A stretch of 64,000 nucleotides of DNA, taken from positions 62,001 through 126,000 of the forward strand of contig CAIXJC010000010.1 of assembly GCA_903919715.1 (NCBI GenBank), in the 5' to 3' direction. Position 1 is the first letter of the stretch. Each line of letters begins with the position of its first letter. Below the pieces are notes generated by a model, which saw only the letters and a program-made list of their open reading frames with translations, did not search any database and was not told where the DNA came from. Positions 20,927-29,389 of this stretch are shown piece after piece. This DNA is from an uncultured bacterium (GTDB lineage Bacteria > Planctomycetota > Phycisphaerae > Phycisphaerales > SM1A02). A program made the position numbers and the translations under genes.

Positions 20927-21900
20927 CGGTTTCCTCTCTGTGGAGAATCTTCAAGGACTTTGCCCATTCCAGCGAGTGCTCGACGATCATCGTCTGCAAT
21001 GTCCGTCTGCCTTCGAGCGAGAACCACCGCGCCAAGCATCGCCATCAGCAGGATGATGCCTGCGAGTTCAAGGCTGACTGGAAATCGAGTCACTAACGCC
21101 ATACCGACGCGGGACGTGTTGTCTGGAAGCAACGAAGGTGCAAGAGTCAGATCCGTCGGGGATGTTTGATTCACGCGCACGACTGAGACGATCGCAGAAT
21201 GATCGGATTGAACAGCGATCATTTGACCGTCCGCTCGGGCGACAACGGCCGTCACAGCAGGATCGGTTCGTCGAGCTTGTTCGAGCAGCAACTTCGGCAT
21301 CATCGAAAGATCGCGCCAGCCTTGACGAACCGCGAGACTTTGATCGATCGTCGACTCTGCTTTGCTTTCGCCGACAGAAAAGATGCTTCCGCCCAGAACG
21401 GCAATCAGCACAAATCCAGCAATTACGGCGCCAGCCGGTTCTCTTGCAATACGGTCGTAATCGATGGCATCGGCCGAACCGATATCAGCAGGCGACTGCT
21501 GCGCAAGCATCAGTACGAACAAATACGTGATGAGAATTGCTCCGGCATAAACAATGACCAAGGAGAAAGCGACGAATTCCGCCGAAAGAAGGACATAAAT
21601 CGCAGCACCGCTGACAACGACCAACACAAAGTAGAGCGCACAAAAGACAGGACGGTGGTGCGTAATCACGCGAACCGCTGACGCCACCGAAATAAATGCG
21701 CAGAGAATCATCGCTCCCAGCGGCCCAAGTTCACTTGTTGGCGTTGGAATGGATCGAACAACAATCACGAGAATCCAAGCAATTCCAGCGAGACCTAGAA
21801 CGCTTGCGCCCATGCGAAATTTTCGCACGCTCTGCATAAGCAGCAGCGCAAGTCCAGCGGCGGCAATCGCACACGCGGCATAAAAAATTGTCGGCACCAT
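20923..21900 (-). CDS. nuoJ: NADH-quinone oxidoreductase subunit J, extended
   Basis: A 325-residue complex I membrane subunit, about twice the usual 165-200. The NuoJ core is clear in HHRPVFCALYFVLVVVSGAA and LSAEFVAFSLVIVYAGAILI followed by TYLFVLMLAQ, which includes the pi-bulge region of TM3. Extra material lies on both sides: two added hydrophobic segments at the N-terminus (residues about 5-65) and a hydrophilic insert of about 80 residues (about 185-270) before the last TM (LELAGIILLMAMLGAVVLAR). It is the first gene of nuoJKLMN; upstream is the divergent pgsA, so nuoA-I must lie elsewhere or be absent. Confidence 0.88.
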   Translation of the reverse strand: MVPTIFYAACAIAAAGLALLLMQSVRKFRMGASVLGLAGIAWILVIVVRSIPTPTSELGPLGAMILCAFISVASAVRVITHHRPVFCALYFVLVVVSGAAIYVLLSAEFVAFSLVIVYAGAILITYLFVLMLAQQSPADIGSADAIDYDRIAREPAGAVIAGFVLIAVLGGSIFSVGESKAESTIDQSLAVRQGWRDLSMMPKLLLEQARRTDPAVTAVVARADGQMIAVQSDHSAIVSVVRVNQTSPTDLTLAPSLLPDNTSRVGMALVTRFPVSLELAGIILLMAMLGAVVLARRQTDIADDDRRALAGMGKVLEDSPQRGNR

Positions 21901-22024
21901 TGCGGCGTCAGTTCTCCGATCTCAAGCGAAACCGAACACATCCGTGTGTCGGTGGAGCGGGGAAGATAATGCCGAATGCGAATGCCTGCAACGACCCGCC
22001 GGCAAGGGGTACTATCGCCATCTG

Positions 22025-22642
22025 ATGAGCCAGCTGCAACGGACCCTTCCCAACACCATCACCGTGGGTCGACTCGTGCTCGCAGTCGTCTTTTTCGCGG
22101 TGATTTCTGGAGTGGCTTGTGAACCGGGCGAAGACCCATCGCGCGCATGGTGGGCTGTCTGGATTTTTATCGTCGCCGCAGTCACCGACGTGCTCGATGG
22201 GTACCTCGCGCGCAGATGGAAGACCGTTTCGCCCTTCGGACGGATTCTCGATCCTGTGGTTGACAAAGTCTTGGTGATCGGCGGCCTTGTTTTTCTTGCC
22301 TCGCCGCCATTTTCCCAAAGCAGCGGGGTGCTCCCATGGATGGTCGTTGTGGTGATCGGCCGCGAGTTACTGGTGACGAGCGTAAGAGCGGTGATCGAGG
22401 CCGAAGGCACTCCTTTTGGTGCGGATTGGGGAGGCAAGATCAAGATGCTTGTGCAGTGCGTTGCGGTTCCGGTTTGCTTTGGAAATGCGGCAATTGAATC
22501 ACGCCGAACATCAACGCTTTTTAATCACTTTGCAGAAATAATGCTCTGGGGAATGATCGTCATCACGATTGCGAGTGCGATTCCTGCCATGATGCGTGCG
22601 GTTCAATTTTTTCGACCCAAGACAAAGGAAGCCGCACGATGA
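22025..22642 (+). CDS. pgsA: CDP-diacylglycerol--glycerol-3-phosphate 3-phosphatidyltransferase
   Basis: A 205-residue integral membrane enzyme that makes phosphatidylglycerol phosphate from CDP-diacylglycerol and glycerol-3-phosphate. The CDP-alcohol phosphotransferase motif D-x2-DG-x2-AR-x8-G-x3-D-x3-D is complete in DVLDGYLARRW...FGRILDPVVDK. The ATG at 22025 (MSQLQRTLPNTITVGR) is chosen because the family always begins with NLPN-x-ITxxR just after the start; the open frame upstream is not conserved-looking. Its stop overlaps pgpA by 4 bp, so the two successive steps of phosphatidylglycerol synthesis are coupled. Confidence 0.95.
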   Translation: MSQLQRTLPNTITVGRLVLAVVFFAVISGVACEPGEDPSRAWWAVWIFIVAAVTDVLDGYLARRWKTVSPFGRILDPVVDKVLVIGGLVFLASPPFSQSSGVLPWMVVVVIGRELLVTSVRAVIEAEGTPFGADWGGKIKMLVQCVAVPVCFGNAAIESRRTSTLFNHFAEIMLWGMIVITIASAIPAMMRAVQFFRPKTKEAAR

Positions 22643-23193
22643 CAAGCGGACAACGAATGCCAAAGGGAATGTCTCCCGTTGGAGTTCTCGCGGTGACTGT
22701 CGGCGGACTGGGGCTTCTTCGCCCTGCATCAGGATCTTGGGGATCACTTCCTCCCGTAGCTGTTGTTTTATTGATCGTCTGGTGCGGTGCACCTTGGTGG
22801 GTGCTCGACATCTCGCTCGCATTCCTCGCCATCACTGGCACCATTGCATGCGTCAAGTACGGAGCAATTGCAGAGCAAGCATTCGGCGCAAAGGACCCCT
22901 CGTCGGTGGTCGCAGACGAGACTGCGGGATGTGCTGTAACACTTCTTGCCGTGCCTTGGTGGATGGTCGCAACGGGCGATCCGAATGCACTCATTCGCAC
23001 GTCGATTGTGTGTGCGACGGGATTCTTCTTTTTTCGGCTCTTCGATGTCTGGAAGCCTGGCTATGTTGGAGATCTGCAATCACAACCACATGGATGGGGA
23101 ATTGTTCTCGACGACCTTGCTGCAGGCGCATGGGCGTGGCCTCCGGTCATTCTTTCTGCTGCGTTTGCGCTACGAAATTGGCCGCAAAATTAG
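22639..23193 (+). CDS. pgpA: Phosphatidylglycerophosphatase A
   Basis: A 184-residue membrane phosphatase that removes the terminal phosphate from phosphatidylglycerol phosphate. Family signs are GLGLLRPASGSWGSLPPVA, DPSSVVADETAGCAVTLL, and FFRLFDVWKPGYVGDLQSQP followed by HGWGIVLDDLAAG, which holds the conserved acidic metal ligands. The ATG overlaps the pgsA stop. The gene converges on the START-like gene with about 50 bp between. Confidence 0.94.
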   Translation: MTSGQRMPKGMSPVGVLAVTVGGLGLLRPASGSWGSLPPVAVVLLIVWCGAPWWVLDISLAFLAITGTIACVKYGAIAEQAFGAKDPSSVVADETAGCAVTLLAVPWWMVATGDPNALIRTSIVCATGFFFFRLFDVWKPGYVGDLQSQPHGWGIVLDDLAAGAWAWPPVILSAAFALRNWPQN

Positions 23194-23242
23194 AAACGCC
23201 TGCGTTCACCAACGCATTTTCGCGCGACTCTAATATAAAGAA

Positions 23243-23704
23243 TTACAGCGGTCGTACGGTTCGCATATCGACGCGCGCTTCAAAGACGGTTCGCAAATTA
23301 CACAAATACCAACGCCAGCTTTCCGCATCCTCAGCCATCGCCATCAGCGCTTCAGGTTCTGCGCTGATCGGTCCCATGCGCAAGACCACCTCGCTCCCGT
23401 TCTCAACCGATGGATGAACAGACCACTCGATACGGACGAACTTGTCGTCAACTCGCGACGGCCAGTTCCATGTAATGCGACCACCCGCATCAAACTCTTC
23501 AATTCCAATCGTCAGCGTTCGCTTGAATTTGCGATCCCACCCAAGAACAACAGAGCCACCCGCTCGAAGATCCACTTGAGCCGCAACAGGAAACCAACGG
23601 ATGAGTCCCGCTTCTGTCGTCAGTGCTGCAAAGACTTCTTCTGGATGTGCAGCAATCGTCTCTCGCAAGACGGTCCAAACTCCTTTTTCATCGCGAATGA
23701 CCAT
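23243..23704 (-). CDS. SRPBCC/AHSA1-type START-like domain protein
   Basis: A 153-residue protein with the Bet v 1/START helix-grip fold of the AHSA1 group: VLRETIAAHPEEVFAALTTE at the N-terminus, then GLIRWFPVAAQVDLRAGGSV and a C-terminal helix with ESWRWYLCNLRTVFEAR. Such proteins bind hydrophobic ligands or act as Hsp90 co-chaperone-like factors, and the ligand cannot be read from sequence. It starts 18 bp after the lysA stop on the same strand, so it is probably co-transcribed with lysA, though no metabolic link is evident. Confidence 0.8.
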   Translation of the reverse strand: MVIRDEKGVWTVLRETIAAHPEEVFAALTTEAGLIRWFPVAAQVDLRAGGSVVLGWDRKFKRTLTIGIEEFDAGGRITWNWPSRVDDKFVRIEWSVHPSVENGSEVVLRMGPISAEPEALMAMAEDAESWRWYLCNLRTVFEARVDMRTVRPL

Positions 23705-23722
23705 TGGGAAGAATCCTACGGT

Positions 23723-25012
23723 TTATGCCATCTCGTGGTGAATTAAATCGTCGTATGTTTCGCGTTCGCGAATCACTCGAAATCGATCACCTTCCACGAG
23801 CACCTCAACGGGAAGCGGGTGGCTGTTGTATCTGCTTGCCATCGACATGCCGTACGCGCCGGCAGTAAAAACCGCCAGCAGATCGCCACGGTTGAGCGGT
23901 GGGAGCATGCGATCTTCCGCCAGAAAATCACCTGTTTCGCAGAGCGGCCCGACGACCTCTGTGCGCTCGAGTCCTGGCAGGAACAGTTCACGAGCGCGAC
24001 GCGGCGGCACGAGGGCTTGATCGACTTCGGTCGGCCAAACAAAGTGGAAAGCTCCATAGTGGCTCGGACGCAGCAGCGTGTGCATGCCGGCATCACATAT
24101 TGCGAAATGACGATCGCCTGATCGTTTCACATACTGAACCTTGGTCAACAACACGCCCGCATTTGCTGCGATTGTTCGACCTGGTTCGAGAATGATTCGC
24201 AGTCCGTTTGCGACACGATCTCGCAATAATGGAATGATCGCTTGCGCATATTCATGAGCCGGGGGCGACTGATCACTCTCATAGTCTGCACCGAAGCCGC
24301 CACCGAGATCAAGTGTGTCGATGTGGAATCCCTGAGCGGCAAGTTCGTCCATCAGAACAAGCGCCTTCGTGACACTTTCCAGATATGGATCCGTCGTATA
24401 AACCGGCGATCCGATGTGTAAGTGAATTCCGCGAAGCGAAACGAACGGGTCGCGTCCATACGCATGAAAAAAAGCGGCGGCGCGTTCGAGATCAACGCCA
24501 AACTTGCTCTCGCGTTTTCCAGTGGATGTGTATCGATGCGTCTTGGGGTCAACGTCTGGATTCACTCGCAGCGCAGCTCCGACATGAATCCCAGTTTCGC
24601 CTGCAATACGCGAAAGATTTTCGAATTCCATTTCGCTTTCGACGTTAAACAAGCCGATCCGCTGCTCGAGCGCATATCGAATTTCCGCGTCGGACTTCCC
24701 AACGCCGGCATAGACAAACTTCTTCGGATCGCCGCCCACTTTGGATGCCCGAAAGAGTTCACCGCCAGAAACCACATCCATTCCTGCCCCAAGTTCCGTC
24801 AAGAGACGCAGGATGGCAAGATTCGAACAGCACTTGACTGAAAAACAGATCAAAGGATTGAGCGGCGCGAAGGCATCGCGCAACCGAATGAAGTGCTGGC
24901 GAAATGTCTCGGCCGAATACACATAACAAGGAGTCCCTGCATGCTCAGCGATTTCTCGCATCGCCACGCCTTCGCAGAAAAGTGAACCGTCGAGATATCG
25001 GAAATCATCCAT
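23723..25012 (-). CDS. lysA: Diaminopimelate decarboxylase
   Basis: A 429-residue PLP-dependent fold-type III decarboxylase catalysing the last step of lysine synthesis, meso-diaminopimelate to L-lysine. The PLP lysine is in CFSVKCCSNLAILRLL, with HLHIGSPV, LDLGGGFGADY, EPGRTIAANAGVL for phosphate binding, and GPLCETGDFLAEDR with the active-site Cys supplied across the dimer. GAYGMSMASRYNSHPLPVEV near the end is also standard. The ATG at 25012 begins the typical MDDFRYLDGSLFCEGV. Length is normal. Confidence 0.96.
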   Translation of the reverse strand: MDDFRYLDGSLFCEGVAMREIAEHAGTPCYVYSAETFRQHFIRLRDAFAPLNPLICFSVKCCSNLAILRLLTELGAGMDVVSGGELFRASKVGGDPKKFVYAGVGKSDAEIRYALEQRIGLFNVESEMEFENLSRIAGETGIHVGAALRVNPDVDPKTHRYTSTGKRESKFGVDLERAAAFFHAYGRDPFVSLRGIHLHIGSPVYTTDPYLESVTKALVLMDELAAQGFHIDTLDLGGGFGADYESDQSPPAHEYAQAIIPLLRDRVANGLRIILEPGRTIAANAGVLLTKVQYVKRSGDRHFAICDAGMHTLLRPSHYGAFHFVWPTEVDQALVPPRRARELFLPGLERTEVVGPLCETGDFLAEDRMLPPLNRGDLLAVFTAGAYGMSMASRYNSHPLPVEVLVEGDRFRVIRERETYDDLIHHEMA

Positions 25013-25072
25013 GTTGTTGTTTCATCAATGCCATTTCAGAATTGAATTGTTTGAGGATAGCCATCGCGCTTC

Positions 25073-25882
25073 TTATTGGGGCGGCGGCGCTTCTTGCTTC
25101 GTCTGAACTCGTCGCATCTGAAAAGCCCAACCAGCAAGTGTCGTCGCTCCGCCAAGAAACAACCAAGCAGCAGGTGACTCGGGACAACGAAACGACGGAA
25201 CAATCGTCTCGATCAAAGGCATTCCGCAGCCAAGGAGCAAGAGTGATCCAAGAGTCGACGCAGCGCCAGCAAGCGCCCAACGACCAAAGAAAATTCCTAA
25301 CCCCAAACCCATGATCGCTCCACCAGCCGTGACTGCAAATAGAAATGTCTGGGTTGCCGACGGTACAAGTTCCCATCGACTCTTGACCAGCGCCGCGATG
25401 CGGCCGCCAGCGCCCGCAAGGCGAGCAAAGTTTTCAGTGCTGTCGCCTTGAGCGCGAGTTTCTCCAAGAATCGAAATGACCGAATCAGTGAAACCGCTGC
25501 GCGCTGCGCGAACGGAAGCCGCTGGGGTCGCCTCATGCGAAGTGCTTGCAGAACTCGTGGAGGTCACCGGAGCCGTCGGAGCGATGCCCCGTTCGACGAG
25601 CAATCCGCCGAAGAGCAATCCGATGATGGTGCCCGCAAAGCCGAAGCCGACCGCAACCGCGGGCCGCACGAAAAGTGCAGCAAGTGCTGCACATGCGACA
25701 GCAGCCGTTGCCGCACAGAGCGCAGGCGACCACTCTGGAATGATCGCATCGTGAATGAATCCACCGAGGCACCATCCCAAGACGCCGCCCGTAAATGCCG
25801 CAATTAAACCGATCAAGCGAACTCCTGCAATAAGCAGAAAGAAGCCCAGTGCGGCAAAGAGAGCAAGAATGAGCGTGGTCAT
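25073..25882 (-). CDS. Polytopic membrane protein of unknown function
   Basis: A 269-residue membrane protein. Hydrophobic stretches occur at about residues 5-25, 28-45, 57-72, 76-95, then 178-200, 205-228 and 235-258, separated by a hydrophilic segment (about 98-160) rich in Ser, Thr and Ala. Glycine-rich helices such as FTGGVLGWCLGGF and FGFAGTIIGLLFGGLLV resemble DUF4203-type proteins, but the match is by general pattern only. It is divergent from the YyaL-type gene with 46 bp between starts and lies about 60 bp upstream of lysA on the same strand. No function is assigned. Confidence 0.7.
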   Translation of the reverse strand: MTTLILALFAALGFFLLIAGVRLIGLIAAFTGGVLGWCLGGFIHDAIIPEWSPALCAATAAVACAALAALFVRPAVAVGFGFAGTIIGLLFGGLLVERGIAPTAPVTSTSSASTSHEATPAASVRAARSGFTDSVISILGETRAQGDSTENFARLAGAGGRIAALVKSRWELVPSATQTFLFAVTAGGAIMGLGLGIFFGRWALAGAASTLGSLLLLGCGMPLIETIVPSFRCPESPAAWLFLGGATTLAGWAFQMRRVQTKQEAPPPQ

Positions 25883-25928
25883 CGTCGTTACAGTATCGGC
25901 GAATGAGCCGATTCCCCTTTGTTGAACG

Positions 25929-28193
25929 TTGCCAATCTGGCGGAATCATTCCGTGAACAAGGAAATACAGAGCCCTGGGTCTGGCGGGTATCGACTTGCG
26001 AGCGAGGACAGCCCGTATCTCTTGCATCATGCCACCAACCCAGTCGAATGGTGGCCATGGTGCCCAGAAGCATTCGCAGTCGCTCGCGAGCGCGATCTCC
26101 CCATCTTTCTTTCGATTGGCTATGCAACATGTCACTGGTGTCATGTGATGGAGCGTGAGAGCTTCGAGAGGGCTGACTGCGCAGCGCGAATGAACAAGTC
26201 CTTTGTGTGTATCAAGGTTGACCGCGAGCAACGACCGGATGTGGATGACATCTATATGCAGGCGTGCCAGATTTACACACAGGCAACCGAAGGGCGGGCA
26301 AGCGGTGGATGGCCGCTCTCGGCATTCTTGGAACCGTTGAGTGGTAGGCCCTTCTTTGTCGGTACCTACTATCCACCCGAACCGGCGTGGGGTCGACCGA
26401 GTTTCCAACAACTTCTCGATTCAATTTCGAGTGCATGGTCCACCCGCAAAGATGAATTGATCGAGCAATCCAAGATGGTTGCCGATGCAGTCACCACTGC
26501 ACTTGCAGCGAATCACGAAGCTGGAAAAATATCACCGTCGCTCGCAGCCCGAGCCGCACTGCAATTGACGCAAATCCATGACCACGATCACGGCGGGTTT
26601 GGATCAGCGCCGAAGTTTCCACAACCCGCATATTTCTCGCTTCTTTTAGCAGCCGGAGGAAAGCAGGGAAGCGAGATCGTTCGCGCGTCGTTGACCAAGA
26701 TGGCTTGCGGAGGAGTCTTCGATCAGGTGGCTGGCGGATTTCACCGCTACGCCGTCGACCAAGCGTGGATGATTCCGCATTTCGAAAAGATGCTGTACGA
26801 CAATGCGCTGCTTGCGCCGCTCTATGCGCAAGTCGCCGCGGAATACAACGATCCGTTTCTCCAGCAGATCTCCGAGCGAACCCTTGCATTTGTTGAAAGC
26901 GAACTCTCCGTTGCGCACGGGGGATTTTATTGCGCGCTCGATGCAGACGTGGGGGAAAAAGAAGGAGTTGGACATGTCTGGACTCCCGACCATGTGCGCA
27001 GAGTGCTCGATCAAGCTGCGATCACAACCGACGAACAAGATCGCTTGCTGAGTGCAACACACATGGATCGTCCAGCGAATTTTCGTGATCCCCATCACCC
27101 GCACGATCCTCCAACGTGGGTCCTGCAAATGAACACGACTGCCGACGCACTTGATGCAATTGTTCAGCGCGGACTCGATGTACTGCATCAGGATCGAAAG
27201 ACGTGGCCGCAGCCGCTGCTTGACGACAAGGTCTTGCTCGGATGGAACGGTTTTATGATCGAAGGATTTGCAGTTGCGGGTTGGTGGCTTGGGAATGATG
27301 CGTGGAAAGCGCGAGCAGAAGAAGCGGCACGCTGGATATTCGACAACATGCGGACACCGCAAGGTTGGATGCGTTGCTGGCGGGGTGGTCGTGTTTCCAT
27401 TCCCGCAACGCTCGAAGACATCGCAGGAATCGCCAACGCGTGCGTCAGCATTTGGCGCAATGGAAAAGATCCCATCTGGATCAAGCGAGCGAGCGAACTG
27501 TATTTGATTGCTCGAGAAGATTTTTTCGACTGCGAAAACGGTCGATGGAGTGACGTTCGCTCCGGCGACTCGATGCTCTTTGTTCGCCCAAGAAGTTGCA
27601 ACGACGGCGCCATTCCATCTGGAGTGGCTTCCATCATGCGACTTGCCCTCGCGCTCATCGAAGCGGGAAACGATGCGCCGCTTCACCAAGACGTCGCCGC
27701 AGCATTCCAAGCCCTTGCAACAAATCTGAACGATCAGCCGTTGTCCATGGCGAACATGCTTGCCCTGTTTCCGCTGGCGCAAACGATTGTGCCAGAGGCG
27801 TTTATAACACGAGACGGAACCACCCATTCCCCATCAGCAACGAGTGTCAGCAACGAAATCGACGGAATGAAAGTTCAGTGGCGGAATGGGTTCGTTGAAG
27901 TGCAACTTGAAGCTGAAGCAGAAGTCCTTGCCAACGATGCGAGCCCGCGAGGCCTTCTCGTCCGCGCCCTCGCTGCAGACCGAGTCGAACTTGATGTTGA
28001 GTATCCCAGTCCATCAGCATCTCACGATGGCGCGAGTTATCTCACTGGATCATTTCAGATTCGTGTGAGGCAGCGAAGCGGCGGTGCCGCTGGCCCAGCA
28101 AAGATCACGCTCAGCGCAAGCATCTGCCGAAAGGGCGTTTGTGCGGCGCCCCAAACGGTTGTACTCGATGCTGACTTCACGAAAGCAGATTAG
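25929..28193 (+). CDS. Thioredoxin-domain protein of the YyaL/SSP411 (DUF255) family
   Basis: A 754-residue protein with an N-terminal thioredoxin-like DUF255 domain and a C-terminal alpha/alpha six-barrel resembling glycosidases or epimerases. The signature [20 protein letters not shown] is followed by [20 protein letters not shown] (the C-H-W-C pair near residue 68), then [33 protein letters not shown], and [20 protein letters not shown]. The role of the family is not settled; redox or folding functions have been suggested. The start is uncertain: TTG at 25929 or GTG at 25953, neither with a clear ribosome-binding site. It runs 9 bp before the asparaginase-like gene. Confidence 0.9.
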   Translation: MPIWRNHSVNKEIQSPGSGGYRLASEDSPYLLHHATNPVEWWPWCPEAFAVARERDLPIFLSIGYATCHWCHVMERESFERADCAARMNKSFVCIKVDREQRPDVDDIYMQACQIYTQATEGRASGGWPLSAFLEPLSGRPFFVGTYYPPEPAWGRPSFQQLLDSISSAWSTRKDELIEQSKMVADAVTTALAANHEAGKISPSLAARAALQLTQIHDHDHGGFGSAPKFPQPAYFSLLLAAGGKQGSEIVRASLTKMACGGVFDQVAGGFHRYAVDQAWMIPHFEKMLYDNALLAPLYAQVAAEYNDPFLQQISERTLAFVESELSVAHGGFYCALDADVGEKEGVGHVWTPDHVRRVLDQAAITTDEQDRLLSATHMDRPANFRDPHHPHDPPTWVLQMNTTADALDAIVQRGLDVLHQDRKTWPQPLLDDKVLLGWNGFMIEGFAVAGWWLGNDAWKARAEEAARWIFDNMRTPQGWMRCWRGGRVSIPATLEDIAGIANACVSIWRNGKDPIWIKRASELYLIAREDFFDCENGRWSDVRSGDSMLFVRPRSCNDGAIPSGVASIMRLALALIEAGNDAPLHQDVAAAFQALATNLNDQPLSMANMLALFPLAQTIVPEAFITRDGTTHSPSATSVSNEIDGMKVQWRNGFVEVQLEAEAEVLANDASPRGLLVRALAADRVELDVEYPSPSASHDGASYLTGSFQIRVRQRSGGAAGPAKITLSASICRKGVCAAPQTVVLDADFTKAD

Positions 28194-28202
28194 TCTTCCA
28201 CG

Positions 28203-28766
28203 ATGTTTCGACTTCTGCTCATTTCAACTGGCGGCACCATCGAAAAAACCTACGACGAGTTGGCCGGAGTTCTCACCAATCATTTCAGCGTTCTCGATGT
28301 GATGTTGGCTTCACTTGAACTGCGTGGCGCCACAATTACTCGGCGTGCACTCATGAACAAGGACAGTTTGGACATGACGCCTCAAGATCATCAGGACATC
28401 GCAGACGCCGCGCTCGAAGGAGCCGCTGACTTCGATGGGATCGTTATCGTGCACGGAACAGACCGGCTTGCGGTCACAGGCGAAGCGATCTGGAAACGTT
28501 GGTCTCAGCCTCTTGCGCCACAGAAGGCGCCACAGAAGGCGCCACAGAAGGCGCCACAGAAGGCCATTGTATTGACTGGCGCAATGCGACCGTATGAAAT
28601 GCGCAGGACGGACTCCGTTCAGAATTTGACCGAATCGCTGATTGCCGTGCAGATTCTTCCGCCCGGTGTTTATGCAGTAATGCACAACAAAGTATTGGCT
28701 TTTCCAAACGTGACGAAAGATGTGACCAATGGAACGTTCGTCAAACGTCCGTCAGTTCAAGCATGA
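28203..28766 (+). CDS. Single-domain L-asparaginase homologue with an in-frame APQK repeat
   Basis: A 187-residue protein covering only the N-terminal domain of L-asparaginases. Motif 1 is intact (LLISTGGTIEKT), as is motif 2 (GIVIVHGTDRLAVTGEAIW) and the following IVLTGAMRPYEMRRTD. The second domain (about 130 residues in full-length enzymes) is missing. Short one-domain homologues of 160-180 residues exist in other bacteria, so this need not be a decayed gene. Four copies of Ala-Pro-Gln-Lys sit in the loop between the HGTD helix and the IVLTGA strand, encoded by a perfect 12 bp repeat. Asparaginase activity is not assured. The end overlaps the convergent HdeD-like gene by 10 bp. Confidence 0.82.
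   Translation: MFRLLLISTGGTIEKTYDELAGVLTNHFSVLDVMLASLELRGATITRRALMNKDSLDMTPQDHQDIADAALEGAADFDGIVIVHGTDRLAVTGEAIWKRWSQPLAPQKAPQKAPQKAPQKAIVLTGAMRPYEMRRTDSVQNLTESLIAVQILPPGVYAVMHNKVLAFPNVTKDVTNGTFVKRPSVQA
28515..28562 (+). repeat. Tandem repeat, 12 bp x 4, in frame
   Basis: Four perfect copies of GCGCCACAGAAG encoding Ala-Pro-Gln-Lys inside the asparaginase-like gene. The perfect identity implies recent slippage or duplication, and copy number may differ between strains without breaking the frame. Confidence 0.98.
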
Positions 28767-29326
28767 CGCGATGACGAAAAATGTCGAATGCGCGTGCCAA
28801 TGGCACACATGCGAAACCCGCTGAAGATCAACTGGACTCCAAAGAAAATCGCGAAGACAAAGATCGCTGCCTTTGGCCAAGAGACGATGAATATTCCAGC
28901 CACGACAGCCAGTATTCCGTTGACCAAGACTCCTAGCCACCCATCGTGTCCTCGAAGACCAAATGCGGTTGCGATAATCGCTCCTCCACCGATGATGGTG
29001 AAAGCTCCAGCAAATTCAGTGATGGCTTGAGCTGCTTGTTGCGGAGCATTCACAAATAAAACCCCAAGCACCATTGCCAAGATGGGCCCGACAAAGGCCA
29101 TAACACTTCGGATTCCATGTGAGAGCCCGACAAACGCACTGAACAATCCAAGAACGCCTGCAATTGAAAGCATGATTCCAAACACAAAGAGCCATGCAAA
29201 TACGGCCATGACGGGAACTGTGATCAAAACAAGTCCGCCAAGAATCAGCAAGATTCCATTGATCCATAGAACCCACCACATTGTCGATTTAAGTGCAGGT
29301 TTCATGGATGGAAGCGAAGAAGACAT
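28757..29326 (-). CDS. HdeD-family (DUF308) membrane protein
   Basis: A 189-residue protein with six predicted transmembrane helices in three pairs, the DUF308/HdeD pattern: WWVLWINGILLILGGLVLIT, FVFGIMLSIAGVLGLFSAFV, VMAFVGPILAMVLGVLFV, GAFTIIGGGAIIATAFGLRG, VLVNGILAVVAGIFIVSWP and IFVFAIFFGVQLIFSGFRM. HdeD is linked to acid resistance in Escherichia coli, but most homologues are uncharacterised. The start at 29326 lacks a ribosome-binding site; three 13 bp direct repeats occupy the space immediately upstream. An internal ATG at 29305 is possible. Confidence 0.85.
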   Translation of the reverse strand: MSSSLPSMKPALKSTMWWVLWINGILLILGGLVLITVPVMAVFAWLFVFGIMLSIAGVLGLFSAFVGLSHGIRSVMAFVGPILAMVLGVLFVNAPQQAAQAITEFAGAFTIIGGGAIIATAFGLRGHDGWLGVLVNGILAVVAGIFIVSWPKAAIFVFAIFFGVQLIFSGFRMCAIGTRIRHFSSSRHA

Positions 29327-29334
29327 TCTGTAGA

Positions 29335-29372
29335 AAGGGGTTATAGGAAGGGGTTATAGAAAGTGGTTAAAG
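29335..29372 (-). repeat. Three direct repeats with 13 bp period upstream of the HdeD-like gene
   Basis: AAGGGGTTATAG at 29335-29346 and again at 29348-29359 are identical, and AAGTGGTTAAAG at 29361-29372 matches at 10 of 12 positions. They fill the gap between the smc stop (29390) and the HdeD-like start (29326). A spacing near one helical turn plus 2-3 bp is compatible with iterated protein-binding sites. Confidence 0.75.
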
Positions 29373-29389
29373 AGCTGACCCAATGCGTA

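Noticed and set aside
25533-26411. Minus-strand open frame covering the start of the YyaL-type gene and part of the membrane protein gene
   Set aside because: It overlaps two better supported genes and looks like random Cys/Arg-rich translation.
26646-27827. Minus-strand open frame of about 390 codons antisense to the YyaL-type gene
   Set aside because: The plus-strand protein has clear DUF255 motifs throughout; the antisense product is Cys/His/Arg-rich without any motif.
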